From positions 112,035 to 158,109 of the forward strand of contig CAMAUC010000002.1 in assembly GCA_945861265.1 (NCBI GenBank): DNA of 46,075 nt, read 5' to 3'. The translations under genes were made by a program, and so were the position numbers. This document shows, piece after piece, positions 24,606-33,506 of this stretch. The DNA comes from Rhizobium sp. Q54 (GTDB lineage: Bacteria > Pseudomonadota > Alphaproteobacteria > Rhizobiales > Xanthobacteraceae). Below the pieces are notes generated by a model. The model did not search any database, was not told where the DNA came from, and worked only from the letters and a program-made list of their open reading frames with translations. How positions within the stretch are numbered: the first letter of the stretch is position 1; every line of letters begins with the position of its first letter.

Positions 24606-24636
24606 TTTCCGGGTGCAGCGATAAGGGTTCGACACG

Positions 24637-25593
24637 ATGCTCAAGGCCGCCATTCTCGACGACTATCAAGGCGTCGCGCTGAAACTCGCCGACTGGTCGG
24701 CGATCGCCAAGGACGTCGAGGTCAAGGTTTTCGACAAGCCCTTCGCCAGCCAGGCCGAAGCGGTTCACGCGCTGCAGGGCTTTGACATAATCGCCGGCAT
24801 GCGCGAGCGCACGCCGTTCCCGCGCGCCGTGCTCGAGGCGCTGCCCGATCTCAAGCTGTTGATCACCACCGGCGCCAAGAACAATTCGTTCGACGTGAAG
24901 GCCGCTGCCGAGCGCGGTATTACCGTCTGCGGCACCGGCGCGGTCGGCAATCCGACCGCCGGCATCGTCTTCGGCCTGATGCTGGAACTGACGCGCCATC
25001 TCGGTTTCGAAAATGCCCGGATGAAAGCGGGCGAACCGTGGCAGACCACCATCGGCCTCGACCTCGAAGGCCTGACGCTGGGCATTGTCGGCCTCGGCAA
25101 ACTCGGCCAGCGCGTCGCCAATATCGGCAAGGCCTTCGGCATGAAGGTCATCGCCTGGAGCCAGAATCTGACGGCCGAGAAGGCCAAGGAAGCCGGCGTC
25201 GATTACGCCAGCCGCGAGGACCTGTTCGCCCAGTCCGATTTCGTCTCGATCCATTATCAGCTGAGCGACCGCTCGCGCGGGCTGATCACCGCCGCCGACC
25301 TCGGCCGCATGAAGAAAAGCGCCTATCTCATCAACACCGCGCGCGCGCCGATTGTCGATCAGGCCGCGCTGCTGAAAGCACTTCAGGACAAGAAGATTGC
25401 CGGCGCCGGACTTGATGTCTTCGAGGTCGAGCCGCTGCCATTCGACCATCCCTATCGCAAGCTCGACAATGTCGTGCTGACGCCGCATCTCGGCTATGTC
25501 AGCGAGCAGAACTACCGCAAATATTTTCCCGACATCGTCGAGGATATCCGCGCCTTTCTCGACGGCAAGCCGGTGCGGGTAATTGTGCCGTGA
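24637..25593 (+). CDS. NAD-dependent D-2-hydroxyacid dehydrogenase family protein
   Basis: This 318-residue protein has an NAD-binding Rossmann motif, GIVGLGKLGQRVA (149-161). Catalytic residues are in INTARAPIVD (Arg), FEVEPLP (Glu) and LTPHLGYVS (His). The opening MLKAAILDDYQGVALKLADW and the aromatic YVSEQNYRKYF block place it in the group annotated as D-2-hydroxyacid/phosphoglycerate dehydrogenase-like proteins. The substrate is undefined. It is convergent with the amidohydrolase gene, with only 4 nt between stops, so it may be tied to the neighbouring catabolic cluster, but this is not shown. Confidence 0.87.
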   Translation: MLKAAILDDYQGVALKLADWSAIAKDVEVKVFDKPFASQAEAVHALQGFDIIAGMRERTPFPRAVLEALPDLKLLITTGAKNNSFDVKAAAERGITVCGTGAVGNPTAGIVFGLMLELTRHLGFENARMKAGEPWQTTIGLDLEGLTLGIVGLGKLGQRVANIGKAFGMKVIAWSQNLTAEKAKEAGVDYASREDLFAQSDFVSIHYQLSDRSRGLITAADLGRMKKSAYLINTARAPIVDQAALLKALQDKKIAGAGLDVFEVEPLPFDHPYRKLDNVVLTPHLGYVSEQNYRKYFPDIVEDIRAFLDGKPVRVIVP

Positions 25594-25597
25594 GCCG

Positions 25598-26548
25598 CTA
25601 TAACCCCAGCAGCTTCGCCGCGTTGTTGTAGGCCACGTCGGCGCGCAGACTTTCCTCGAGCGGCACCGTGTCGAGGAAGTGGCCGGCCTCTTCCATCGCC
25701 TCGAACGGATAGTCGGCGCCGAACATCACGCGGTCGCGGCCGAGCGCGTCGAGCGAGCATTTCAGCGGCTCCGCCGACAGCATGCCGGAGATCGTCACCC
25801 AGATATTTTCCTTGATGTATTGCGACGGCGGTTTCCTGAGCGACAGACCCTGAAATTTTGCGCGGCTGTCGAAGCGCCACAGCAGGAACGGCAGCGTCTC
25901 ACCGAGATGCCCGAGTGCAAGGCGCGCTTTCGGAAACCGGTCGAACAATCCGCCGACGACCATGCGCAGCGCATGCGATCCGGTCTCGACGCCCCAGCCC
26001 CACATCGGCCGGGCCAAAGCGTTGTAGCCGTCGAGGACCGACAGTGGCGCAACCGGATCGGCCGGGTGCAGATAGATCAGCGCGCCGAGCGCTTCGGCGC
26101 GTTCCCAGAACGGCGCCAGCGACGGATGATCGAGATACAGCCCATTGGTGTGCCCGTTGATCATGGCGCCGCAGAATTTCAATTCGCGCATGCAGCGCTC
26201 GAGTTCATCGGCGGCGGCTTTCGGGTCTTGCACCGCGATGTGGGCAAAACCCGAATAGCGGTCCGGCCGCTTCTGGATTTCCACAGCGAGGTGATCGTTC
26301 GCCTCTTTCGCCTTTTTCGTCGCTACGGCGGCATCGCGCTCGGCCTGCACGCCCGGGCCCGCGATCGAGAGCACGGCGCGGGCAATGCCGGATTTGTCCA
26401 TTGTATCAAGGCGGACGTCGCCGAAATCGGTCAGCCGCTTGAACAGGTCGGCGGTGAGCGCCGGCGGCACCGTGGTCATTGTCGGCCGCCAATAGTCGAT
26501 CAGGCCCGGCGTCAGGACGTGCTCTTCGAGAGCGATTTTCTTGACCAT
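25598..26548 (-). CDS. ACMSD/gamma-resorcylate-decarboxylase-type amidohydrolase
   Basis: This 316-residue protein begins MVKKIALEEHVLTPG, where E-E-H matches the first metal-ligand strand of the 2,3-dihydroxybenzoate/gamma-resorcylate decarboxylase group. LHPADP, GHLGE and FGADYPFE supply the other metal and base residues (His, His/Glu, Asp). Members decarboxylate hydroxybenzoates or similar acids, or hydrolyse lactones. The true substrate is unknown. GGGAG lies 7 nt before the ATG at 26548. It diverges from the IclR regulator gene across a 113-nt interval with a palindrome, so it is probably the regulator's first target. Confidence 0.87.
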   Translation of the reverse strand: MVKKIALEEHVLTPGLIDYWRPTMTTVPPALTADLFKRLTDFGDVRLDTMDKSGIARAVLSIAGPGVQAERDAAVATKKAKEANDHLAVEIQKRPDRYSGFAHIAVQDPKAAADELERCMRELKFCGAMINGHTNGLYLDHPSLAPFWERAEALGALIYLHPADPVAPLSVLDGYNALARPMWGWGVETGSHALRMVVGGLFDRFPKARLALGHLGETLPFLLWRFDSRAKFQGLSLRKPPSQYIKENIWVTISGMLSAEPLKCSLDALGRDRVMFGADYPFEAMEEAGHFLDTVPLEESLRADVAYNNAAKLLGL

Positions 26549-26590
26549 GGCGTTTCTCCCGAATTTTTCCCTTTTCTATGTATCACATAT

Positions 26591-26607
26591 TGGGCTAACA
26601 TAACCCA
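26591..26607. promoter_or_regulatory. Candidate IclR operator in the divergent promoter region
   Basis: TGGGCTA-ACA-TAACCCA is a 17-bp inverted repeat with 6 of 7 arm bases paired. It is 42 nt upstream of the amidohydrolase start and 54 nt upstream of the iclR start. The length and symmetry suit an IclR dimer. The assignment rests on position. Confidence 0.5.
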
Positions 26608-26661
26608 CGATGCAAGGCGGCAGAGAACGCCACGGCGTCGCGGGTAGAAGCGCCAAGGATC

Positions 26662-27441
26662 ATGCGTTCGATGGATCGCCACGTCGCCAACGACAAGAGT
26701 CAGGTGCAGGTGATCGCGCGCGCGGCCGCCATTTTGCGCGCCCTCGAAGACGAAAATTCCGGTCTCAGCCTTGGACAAATTGCGCAGCGCGTAAGTCTGG
26801 CGCGCTCCACGGTGCAGCGCATCGTCGCGGCGCTGGAAACCGAAAAGCTGGTGATCGCCGCGACGCCGAACGGCCGCGTCCGCCTCGGCCCCACCATCAT
26901 GCGGCTCGCCGCGTCCGTGCGCAGCGACTTCATCTCGCTGGCGCGCCCGCTGCTCGAACGGCTGTCGGCCGAACTTGAAGAGACGGTCGATCTGTCGACG
27001 GTGAAAAAAGACCATCTGGTCTTCATCGATCAGGTGATCGGCTCGCATCGCCTGCGCACCGTCTCCGCCGTCGGCGAAACTTTCCCGCTGTATTGCACCG
27101 CCAACGGCAAGGCCTATCTGGCGCAATTGTCCGACACCGCGGTCACCGCGCTGATCGGCGACACCTATGCGCCGCGCACGCCGAAGACGCATGCCAAATT
27201 CGACACGCTGCTTGCCGACCTCAAAACCATCCGCAAGACCGGCGTCGCCTTCGACTGCGAGGAGCATACGCCCGGCATCTGCGCCGCGGGCGTCGCCTTG
27301 CAGGATCCACTTGGCAATTCCGTCGCCATTTCGGTGCCGGTGCCGACCCATCGCTTCCAAGCGCGGCAGACCTTGATCGCCGAAAAACTGCTGGCCACCA
27401 AGCACGAATTGGAACACCGGATGAAATCCACCATTGGCTGA
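26662..27441 (+). CDS. IclR-family transcriptional regulator
   Basis: This 259-residue protein has an N-terminal winged helix-turn-helix (about 17-75, VIARAAAILRALED and LGQIAQRVSLARSTVQRIV) and a C-terminal effector-binding domain. The domain includes IDQVIGSHRLRTVSAVGETF, the family's CTANGKAYLA and the GVAFDCEEHTPGICAAGVAL block. AAGGA precedes the ATG at 26662, and a second in-frame ATG lies 9 nt downstream. It is divergent from the amidohydrolase and upstream of the cyclase gene by 36 nt, so it probably controls both sides. The inducer is likely the pathway substrate or an intermediate. Confidence 0.93.
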   Translation: MRSMDRHVANDKSQVQVIARAAAILRALEDENSGLSLGQIAQRVSLARSTVQRIVAALETEKLVIAATPNGRVRLGPTIMRLAASVRSDFISLARPLLERLSAELEETVDLSTVKKDHLVFIDQVIGSHRLRTVSAVGETFPLYCTANGKAYLAQLSDTAVTALIGDTYAPRTPKTHAKFDTLLADLKTIRKTGVAFDCEEHTPGICAAGVALQDPLGNSVAISVPVPTHRFQARQTLIAEKLLATKHELEHRMKSTIG

Positions 27442-27477
27442 TCGCCATGGCGCTTAAAGATAAAAAGGGAGGAAGTT

Positions 27478-28317
27478 ATGAAGAAAATTCGCGGCATTGC
27501 GTTCGAGGAAAACCTCAAGAACAGCATGGGGCTGGAATTCGTCAACCTGTCCCACCGCTTCGGCTATCAGTCGCCGAACTGGCCGTATTTCGAGGACGTC
27601 AAGATCGAACGCATCCATTACATGGCGAAGTCGGGTGTGCTGTCGCAGCGCATCACCACGTCGATGCACAACACCACGCATATCGACGCGCCGGCGCACG
27701 TCATCCAGGGGACGCCTTTCATCGATGAAGTGCCGCTGCCGCACTTCTTCGGCTCCGGTATCGTCGTGTCGATTCCGAAGAAGAAGTGGGAAATGATCAC
27801 CTATGACGATCTGGAAAAGGCCGCCGGCAAGATTGTCCGCCCGCGCGACGTCGTCATCGTCAACACCGGCTGGCATCACCAGTACGAGGACTCGGAAGAC
27901 TATTTCTGCAAGTGCCCCGGCTTCGTGCCGTCGGCCGGCAAATGGTTTGTCGAGAAGAAGGTCAAGGTTGTCGGCCACGATACACAGGCCAACGACCATC
28001 CACTCGCCACCGCCATCGGCCCGCACCGCAACGGTCCCTTACATCCGCATCTCGCCGCCGAATACAAGGAATGGTCGGGCGGCCGCGACTGGAAGGATGA
28101 TTTTCCGGAATGGGAGCCGGTGCACCGCATCCTGTTCTCGAACGGCATCATGGGCATCGAGAATGTCGGCGGCGATCTCGACAAGGTCACCGGCAAGCGC
28201 GTCACCTTCGCCTATTTCCCGTGGAACTGGGATCGCGGCGACGGCTGCATCGTGCGTCTGGTCGCCATCACCGACCCGACCGGCAAGTACCGCATCGAAC
28301 AGGGCAAGAAATTCTAA
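27478..28317 (+). CDS. Cyclase family (PF04199) metal hydrolase, isatin-hydrolase/kynurenine-formamidase-like
   Basis: This 279-residue protein shows the PF04199 zinc/manganese motif HNTTHID (H64, H68, D70) followed by APAHVIQG (H74). The second block is VNTGWHHQYEDSEDYFCKCP. Family members open cyclic amides or hydrolyse formamides (isatin hydrolase, KynB). Strong aromatic content around GWHHQYED is unusual for KynB and closer to the larger cyclases. The ribosome-binding sequence GGGAGG lies just before the ATG. It is the first gene after the regulator and heads the plus-strand operon. The substrate is unknown, and a lactam or lactone ring-opening role fits the cluster. Confidence 0.85.
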   Translation: MKKIRGIAFEENLKNSMGLEFVNLSHRFGYQSPNWPYFEDVKIERIHYMAKSGVLSQRITTSMHNTTHIDAPAHVIQGTPFIDEVPLPHFFGSGIVVSIPKKKWEMITYDDLEKAAGKIVRPRDVVIVNTGWHHQYEDSEDYFCKCPGFVPSAGKWFVEKKVKVVGHDTQANDHPLATAIGPHRNGPLHPHLAAEYKEWSGGRDWKDDFPEWEPVHRILFSNGIMGIENVGGDLDKVTGKRVTFAYFPWNWDRGDGCIVRLVAITDPTGKYRIEQGKKF

Positions 28318-28341
28318 TCCATAGGGCGGGAGTACATTCTC

Positions 28342-28689
28342 ATGCACGTTAAACGCTTCAAGGACGCCAAGTCATACGACGCGCCCAATCACCGCGGCTA
28401 CCATTCGCTGCGCCTGTTCGGGGCGGAAGCCGGCGGCACCAAGGGCCTTGTGTTCGGCTATTCGCACTTCCTGCCCGGCGGCGGCGCCGGCCCCGACGCC
28501 TCGCCGCCGGAGAAGGTCTATTTCGTCCTGTCCGGCGAACTGACCGTCATCGTCGACGGCAAGGAGACAGTGCTGAAGGCGAACGATTCGTGCGTGATCG
28601 AACCGAACGAAACGCGTGAGATCATCAATCGCGGCAATGAGGTCTGCTCGATCGTCGTCGCAGTGGCGATGCCGCCGGCGGGGAAGTAA
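28342..28689 (+). CDS. Cupin-domain protein lacking the canonical metal histidines
   Basis: This 115-residue single-domain protein has the cupin pattern: GGGAGPDASPPEKVYFVLSG in place of motif 1 and CVIEPNETREIINRGNE in place of motif 2. The HxH of motif 1 is replaced by D-x-S, and the His of motif 2 by Arg (position of EPNETRE). A Glu (PPEKVYF) is kept. It is therefore unlikely to bind a metal in the usual way and may act as a binding or isomerase-like protein. GGGAG precedes the ATG. It lies 24 nt after the cyclase gene and is followed by a palindromic repeat. Confidence 0.85.
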   Translation: MHVKRFKDAKSYDAPNHRGYHSLRLFGAEAGGTKGLVFGYSHFLPGGGAGPDASPPEKVYFVLSGELTVIVDGKETVLKANDSCVIEPNETREIINRGNEVCSIVVAVAMPPAGK

Positions 28690-28702
28690 CCAAAACATCA
28701 AG

Positions 28703-28782
28703 CCGTCATCGCCCGCGAAGGCGGGCGATCCAGCAAGCAAATATAAAGAGCTGGATACCCCGCTTGCGCGGGGTATGACGGC
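28703..28782. repeat. CCGTCATCG...hairpin repeat inside the catabolic operon
   Basis: CCGTCAT at the left and ATGACGG at the right form outer arms. Inside are a CGCCCGC-gaag-GCGGGCG hairpin and a CCCCGC-ttgc-GCGGGG hairpin. A related copy lies at 44794-44871 in the other operon. It fills the space between the cupin and SDR genes, and GGAGGGAA for the SDR follows directly. Confidence 0.8.
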
Positions 28783-28795
28783 GGAGGGAAACAAA

Positions 28796-29599
28796 ATGTC
28801 CGAAGCATTCCTGAAGAACCCGCTGTCGCTGTTCGACGTCAAGGGCAAGGTCGCCGTCATTACCGGCGCGTCCGGCGCCTTCGGCGCGCTGTCGGCAAAG
28901 GTTCTCGCCGGCGCCGGCGCCCACGTCGTACTCGCCGCGAGCAAACAGGACGAGTTGAAAAAGGTTGCTGCCGAATGCGAGGCGCTGGGTGCCAAGGCGC
29001 ACATCGTCGCGCTGCGGCCGTCGTCGGAAGACAACTGCGAGAAGATCGTCAAGGCCGCGGTCGACACGTTCGGCCGGCTCGACATTCTTGTCGTCGCCTC
29101 GGGCCTCAACAAAGTGGCCAAGATCGTCGACCAGAAGCCTGAAGACTTTCTCGACGTCATGGACGCCAACGTTACCCAGTCCTGGCTGATGGCGCGCGCC
29201 GCAGGCAAGCAGATGCTCAAGCAGGGGGACGGCGGCAAGGTCATCCTCACTTCTTCCGCGCGCGGCCTGCTCGGGCATCCGGCCGGCTACAGCGCTTACT
29301 GCGCCTCGAAGTCTGCGGTCGACGGAATTACCAAGGCGCTCGGCTGCGAATGGGGCGACACCGGCATCACCGTGAATGCGCTCGGGCCGACGGTTTTCCG
29401 CTCGCCGCTCACCGCCTGGATGTATGAGGACACCGAACGGGCACAGACCGTGCGCAAGGGCTTCCTCGCCCGCGTGCCGAAGGGTCGCCTCGGCGAACCG
29501 GCCGATCTCGCCGGGCCTTTGCTGTTCCTCGCCTCGAAGGCGTCGGATTTCTACACCGGTCACATTCTCTATGCCGACGGCGGCTATACGGCGGGATAA
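28796..29599 (+). CDS. Short-chain dehydrogenase/reductase
   Basis: This 267-residue protein has the classical SDR motifs: TGASGAFG (23-30) for the cofactor and VASGLN in place of NNAG. The catalytic pair is Y168 and K172 in SAYCASKSA, with S153/S154 upstream. The block after strand beta6 reads NALGPTVFRSPL. It would interconvert an alcohol and a ketone with NAD(P). The ATG at 28796 follows GGAGGGAA. The 3' end is 3 nt before the next gene, so the two are translated together. Confidence 0.9.
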   Translation: MSEAFLKNPLSLFDVKGKVAVITGASGAFGALSAKVLAGAGAHVVLAASKQDELKKVAAECEALGAKAHIVALRPSSEDNCEKIVKAAVDTFGRLDILVVASGLNKVAKIVDQKPEDFLDVMDANVTQSWLMARAAGKQMLKQGDGGKVILTSSARGLLGHPAGYSAYCASKSAVDGITKALGCEWGDTGITVNALGPTVFRSPLTAWMYEDTERAQTVRKGFLARVPKGRLGEPADLAGPLLFLASKASDFYTGHILYADGGYTAG

Positions 29600-29602
29600 A
29601 AC

Positions 29603-30511
29603 ATGAGCAAAGCGCGGATCGCCGTCATCGGCGCCGGTCTGATGGGCCACGGCATCGCGCAGGTTTTCGCGCTCGCCGGGCATGACGTCACCATCTATGA
29701 CGCCTTCGCGGGCTCGCTCGAAACGGTCAAGGCGCGCATCCTCGCCAATCTGAAAGACCTTGGCGACGATCAAGGCGCCGTCGATCGTGTCACGCCGCAG
29801 GCCGATCTCGCGCTCGCGGTGAAGGATGCCGACTACGTCGTCGAGGCCGTGCTGGAAGATCTCGCGCTCAAGCAGAAATTATTCGGCGAGATCGAGCCGC
29901 TCGTGCGGCCGGACACGATCCTGGCCAGCAATACGTCGGTCATTCCGATCACAGCGATCATGCAAGGCCTTGAGCGCCGCGAACGCGCGCTCGGCACCCA
30001 CTGGTGGAATCCGCCGTTCCTGGTGCCGCTGGTCGAAGTGATCGAAACGCAATGGACGTCGCCGGCGACCGTCGACTTCACCATGCGACTGCATGCCGAC
30101 GCCGGCAAGAAGCCCGCGCATGTGAAGAAGGACGTGCCCGGCTTCATCGGCAACCGGCTGCAACACGCGCTCTGGCGCGAAGCAATTTCACTGGTCGAGC
30201 GCGGCATCTGCGACGCCGAGACGGTCGATGAAGTGATCAAGTCCGCCTTCGGCCGCAGGCTCGCCGTGCTCGGGCCTTTGGAAAACGCCGACATGGTCGG
30301 CACCGATCTGACTTTGGCAATTCACCAGAATGTTCTCGGTGATATCGACAGCCGGCCGGGCCCTTCGCCTTATCTCGACAAGCTCGTCAAGGACGGTAAA
30401 CTCGGTTTCAAGTCGGGCGAAGGCTTCCGCAAGTGGAGCCCCGAAGAACAGACGGCACTTCGCGCCAAGGTTCTGCAACATCTCAAGAAAGCGCGCGCCC
30501 AGGATAACTGA
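29603..30511 (+). CDS. 3-hydroxyacyl-CoA dehydrogenase family NAD-dependent dehydrogenase
   Basis: This 302-residue protein has the N-terminal NAD domain with GAGLMGHGIA (10-19). The catalytic segment reads LGTHWWNPPFLVPLVEV in place of the usual GTHFFNP. DVPGFIGNRLQHALWREAI starts the helical C-terminal domain, and GFKSGEGFRKW follows. The WWNPP form occurs in lambda-crystallin-type and carnitine-dehydrogenase-like enzymes that act on free 3-hydroxy acids and not CoA esters, so the true substrate may be a hydroxy acid. No thiolase or CoA ligase gene is next to it. It overlaps nothing and follows the SDR by 3 nt. Confidence 0.87.
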   Translation: MSKARIAVIGAGLMGHGIAQVFALAGHDVTIYDAFAGSLETVKARILANLKDLGDDQGAVDRVTPQADLALAVKDADYVVEAVLEDLALKQKLFGEIEPLVRPDTILASNTSVIPITAIMQGLERRERALGTHWWNPPFLVPLVEVIETQWTSPATVDFTMRLHADAGKKPAHVKKDVPGFIGNRLQHALWREAISLVERGICDAETVDEVIKSAFGRRLAVLGPLENADMVGTDLTLAIHQNVLGDIDSRPGPSPYLDKLVKDGKLGFKSGEGFRKWSPEEQTALRAKVLQHLKKARAQDN

Positions 30512-30539
30512 GACGCGGGCATAAAACAGGGAGACGACC

Positions 30540-31811
30540 ATGATCGCCAAGACAATTTCTCGCCGCACGCTCGTCAAAACAGGTATCGGCGCTATTGCCG
30601 CGCCCGCTCTGTTTGCAATGCCAACGCATGCGCAAACCGCCGTTATCAAGATCGGCCATGTCAGTCCGCGGACCGGTCCGCTCGCCGGCTTCGGCGAAGC
30701 CGACAGCTTCATCCTCGAACAGGTCCGCGGCATTCTGAGCAAAGGTCTCAGCAACGGCGGCAAGAGTTACAAGGTCGAGATCATCTCCAAGGACAGCCAG
30801 TCGAGCGGCAGCCGCGCGGCGGAGGTCGCTTCCGAACTGATCCTCGGCGACAAGGTCAATCTGCTGGTCGGCTCCGGCACGCCGGACACCACCAACCCCA
30901 TTTCCGATCAGGCCGAAGTCAACGAAGTGCCCTGCATCACCACCAATTGTCCCTGGCAGCCGTATTTCTTTGGCCGCAAGGGCGATCCGGCCAAAGGCTT
31001 TACCTGGACCTATCATTTCTTCTGGGGCCTTGAAGACGTCATCGGCTCGTTCCTGGCGCTGTGGGACTCGGTGCCGACCAACAAGGTCATCGGCGGCCTG
31101 TTCCCGAACGACGCCGACGGCAATGCCTGGGGCGATCCGGTGCGCGGCGTGCCGCCGGCTTACGCCAAGGCCGGTTACAAGCTCGTCGATCCGGGCCGTT
31201 ATCAGCCGATGAACAACGATTTCACCTCGCAGATTTCCGCCTTCAAGGCGGCGGGTGCGGAAATCGTCACCGGCGTGATGATCCCGCCGGACTTCGCCAC
31301 CTTCTGGTCGCAGGCGGCGCAGCAGGGCTTCAAGCCGAAGATCGTCACCATCGGCAAGGCGCTGCTGTTCCCCTCAGTCATCGACTCGCTCGGCGCCCGC
31401 GGCAACGGACTGTCGAGCGAAATCTGGTGGTCGCCGAACCATCCGTTCAAGTCCGGCCTGACCGGGCAAAGCTGCGCGGCGCTGGCCGATTCCTACAGCA
31501 AGGCGGCCGGCAAGCCGTGGACACAGCCGATCGGCTTTCAACACGCGCTGTTTGAAGTGGCGATCGACGTGCTCAAGCGCGCCAAGAACCCGACCGACGC
31601 GAAGTCGATCCTCGATGCCATCGTGGCGACCAATTACGAGTCGATCGTCGGCAAGGTGCAGTGGACCGGACAACCCGTGAAGAACGTCACCAAGACGCCG
31701 CTGGTCGGCGGTCAGTGGCAGAAGAAGGGCGACAAGTTCGAGCTGGTCATCACCGAAAACAAGACCGCGCCGGCCATTCCGGTCGGCGGCAAGCTGCAGC
31801 CACTGAGCTAG
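30540..31811 (+). CDS. Branched-chain-amino-acid-type ABC transporter substrate-binding protein
   Basis: This 423-residue protein has a signal region with a twin-arginine motif (SRRTLVKTGIGAIAAPALFA), followed by an AQTAVIKIGHVSPRTGPLAG start typical of LivJ-type proteins. The two-lobe Peripla_BP fold continues through VNLLVGSGTPDTTNPISDQA, PNDADGNAWG and AAGAEIVTGVMIPPDF. It should bind the compound imported by the LivFGHM proteins encoded downstream. It is larger than LivJ itself (about 370 aa), as in aromatic-compound binders. AGGGAG lies 6 nt before the ATG. Confidence 0.9.
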   Translation: MIAKTISRRTLVKTGIGAIAAPALFAMPTHAQTAVIKIGHVSPRTGPLAGFGEADSFILEQVRGILSKGLSNGGKSYKVEIISKDSQSSGSRAAEVASELILGDKVNLLVGSGTPDTTNPISDQAEVNEVPCITTNCPWQPYFFGRKGDPAKGFTWTYHFFWGLEDVIGSFLALWDSVPTNKVIGGLFPNDADGNAWGDPVRGVPPAYAKAGYKLVDPGRYQPMNNDFTSQISAFKAAGAEIVTGVMIPPDFATFWSQAAQQGFKPKIVTIGKALLFPSVIDSLGARGNGLSSEIWWSPNHPFKSGLTGQSCAALADSYSKAAGKPWTQPIGFQHALFEVAIDVLKRAKNPTDAKSILDAIVATNYESIVGKVQWTGQPVKNVTKTPLVGGQWQKKGDKFELVITENKTAPAIPVGGKLQPLS

Positions 31812-31889
31812 CCAACGCGGATACCGCCATCGGCCGCGCTTGACGCGAGCCGATGGCGGACATTCATCACCATCTGGGGAGGCGGTGCG

Positions 31890-33503
31890 ATGGCTACGGC
31901 AGCGGAGACCCTACAGAAGAACAAGGAAGAATTCGCCAGGAGACCTGAGACCACCGGCACGATGAAAGTGTCGCGGCCGCAAAATGGCGCGGAATATCTC
32001 GAGTCGCTGCGCGACGACCGCGAGGTCTACATCTACGGCGAACGGGTCAAAGACGTCACCACGCATCCGGCTTTCCGCAACACTGCGCGCATGGTGGCCC
32101 GCCTCTACGACGCACTGCACGATCCCGCACGCGCCGGCAAGTTGACGGTACCGACCGACACCGGCAATGGCGGCGTCACGCATCCCTTCTTCAAGGCGCC
32201 GAAGTCGCAGGCCGACCTGATCGCCGGCCGCGATGCCATCGCCGAATGGGCCAAGATCACCTATGGCTGGATGGGCCGCGCGCCGGACTACAAGGCGGCA
32301 TTCCTCGCCACGCTTGGCGCCAATGCCGATTTTTACGCGCCCTATCAGGACAACGCGAAGCGCTGGTACAAATTCAGCCAGGAGCGTCTGCCCTTCATCA
32401 ACCACGCCATCATTCACCCGCCGATCGACCGCGACCGGCCGCCGAACGAGGCCGGCGACGTCTGCATGCACGTTGAAAAGGAAACCGACGCCGGCATCAT
32501 CGTCTCCGGCGCCAAGGTGGTCGCGACCGGCTCGGTGCTGACCAATTACACCTTCGTCGCGCATCACGGCCTGATCCCCGTGCAGGACAAAGCCTTCGCC
32601 GCCATCTTCATGGTGCCGACCAATACGCCCGGCGTGAAGTTCATCTGCCGCACGTCCTATGAAATGGCGTCGACAGTGATGGGTTCGCCCTTCGACTATC
32701 CGCTGTCGAGCAGGCTCGACGAAAACGACGCTGTGTTCATCATGGATAAAGTCCTGGTGCCGTGGGAAAACGTCTTCGTCTATGGCGACATGGACAAGGC
32801 GAACAATTTCTTCCCGCGCACCGGCTTCCTGCCGCGCTTCGTCGTGCACGGCTGCACGCGGCTCGCGGTCAAGCTCGACTTCATCTCGGGACTGCTGCTC
32901 AAGGCGACCGAAGCCGCCGGCACCAAGGATTATCGCGGCGTCCAGGCCAATGTCGGCGAGGTCATCGCCTGGCGTAACCTGTTCTGGGGATTGTCGGACG
33001 CCATGGTCAAGGACGCCAAGCCCTGGATCGGCGACTACGTGTTGCCGAACATGGACCCAGGCAACGCCTACCAGATCATCGCGACGATGGCCTATACGCG
33101 CGTCAAATACCTCATCGAGCAGACGGTGGCGTCGGGACTGATCTATCTCAACAGCCATTCGAGCGACTTCAAGAATCCGGAGATCCGTCCCTATCTCGAC
33201 CAGTATCTGCGCGGCTCCAACGGCTACAAGGCCGAGGAGCGCGTGAAACTGCTCAAGCTGTTGTGGGACGCACTCGGTACCGAATTCGCCGGCCGGCACG
33301 AACTCTACGAGATCAACTATGGCGGTTCGACCGAGGAAATCCGCCGCTACTGCCTGTTCGGCGCGATCGGCTCCGGCAATGCCGACAAGTTCAAGGGCTT
33401 CGCCGAACAATGCATGGCCGAATACGATCTCGACGGCTGGAAGGTGCCCGATCTGACCGATCCAGGTGAATTCAGCTATCACGCCTTGCGCGGAGCCAAG
33501 TAA
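31890..33503 (+). CDS. HpaB-type (4-hydroxyphenylacetate 3-hydroxylase family) flavin monooxygenase
   Basis: This 537-residue protein has the N-terminal HpaB domain (about 25-300, starting [20 protein letters not shown]) and the C-terminal HpaB_C domain (about 310-500, [22 protein letters not shown] and YLEQ-like [13 protein letters not shown]). These are FADH2-dependent monooxygenases or, in some members, dehydratases/hydroxylases for phenols. The small flavin-reductase partner (HpaC) is not in the window, so reduced flavin must come from elsewhere. The ribosome-binding sequence GGGGAGG precedes the ATG at 31890. It lies between the binding-protein gene and the ATPase genes of one import operon. 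Substrate is unknown. Confidence 0.9.
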   Translation: MATAAETLQKNKEEFARRPETTGTMKVSRPQNGAEYLESLRDDREVYIYGERVKDVTTHPAFRNTARMVARLYDALHDPARAGKLTVPTDTGNGGVTHPFFKAPKSQADLIAGRDAIAEWAKITYGWMGRAPDYKAAFLATLGANADFYAPYQDNAKRWYKFSQERLPFINHAIIHPPIDRDRPPNEAGDVCMHVEKETDAGIIVSGAKVVATGSVLTNYTFVAHHGLIPVQDKAFAAIFMVPTNTPGVKFICRTSYEMASTVMGSPFDYPLSSRLDENDAVFIMDKVLVPWENVFVYGDMDKANNFFPRTGFLPRFVVHGCTRLAVKLDFISGLLLKATEAAGTKDYRGVQANVGEVIAWRNLFWGLSDAMVKDAKPWIGDYVLPNMDPGNAYQIIATMAYTRVKYLIEQTVASGLIYLNSHSSDFKNPEIRPYLDQYLRGSNGYKAEERVKLLKLLWDALGTEFAGRHELYEINYGGSTEEIRRYCLFGAIGSGNADKFKGFAEQCMAEYDLDGWKVPDLTDPGEFSYHALRGAK

Positions 33504-33506
33504 CGG

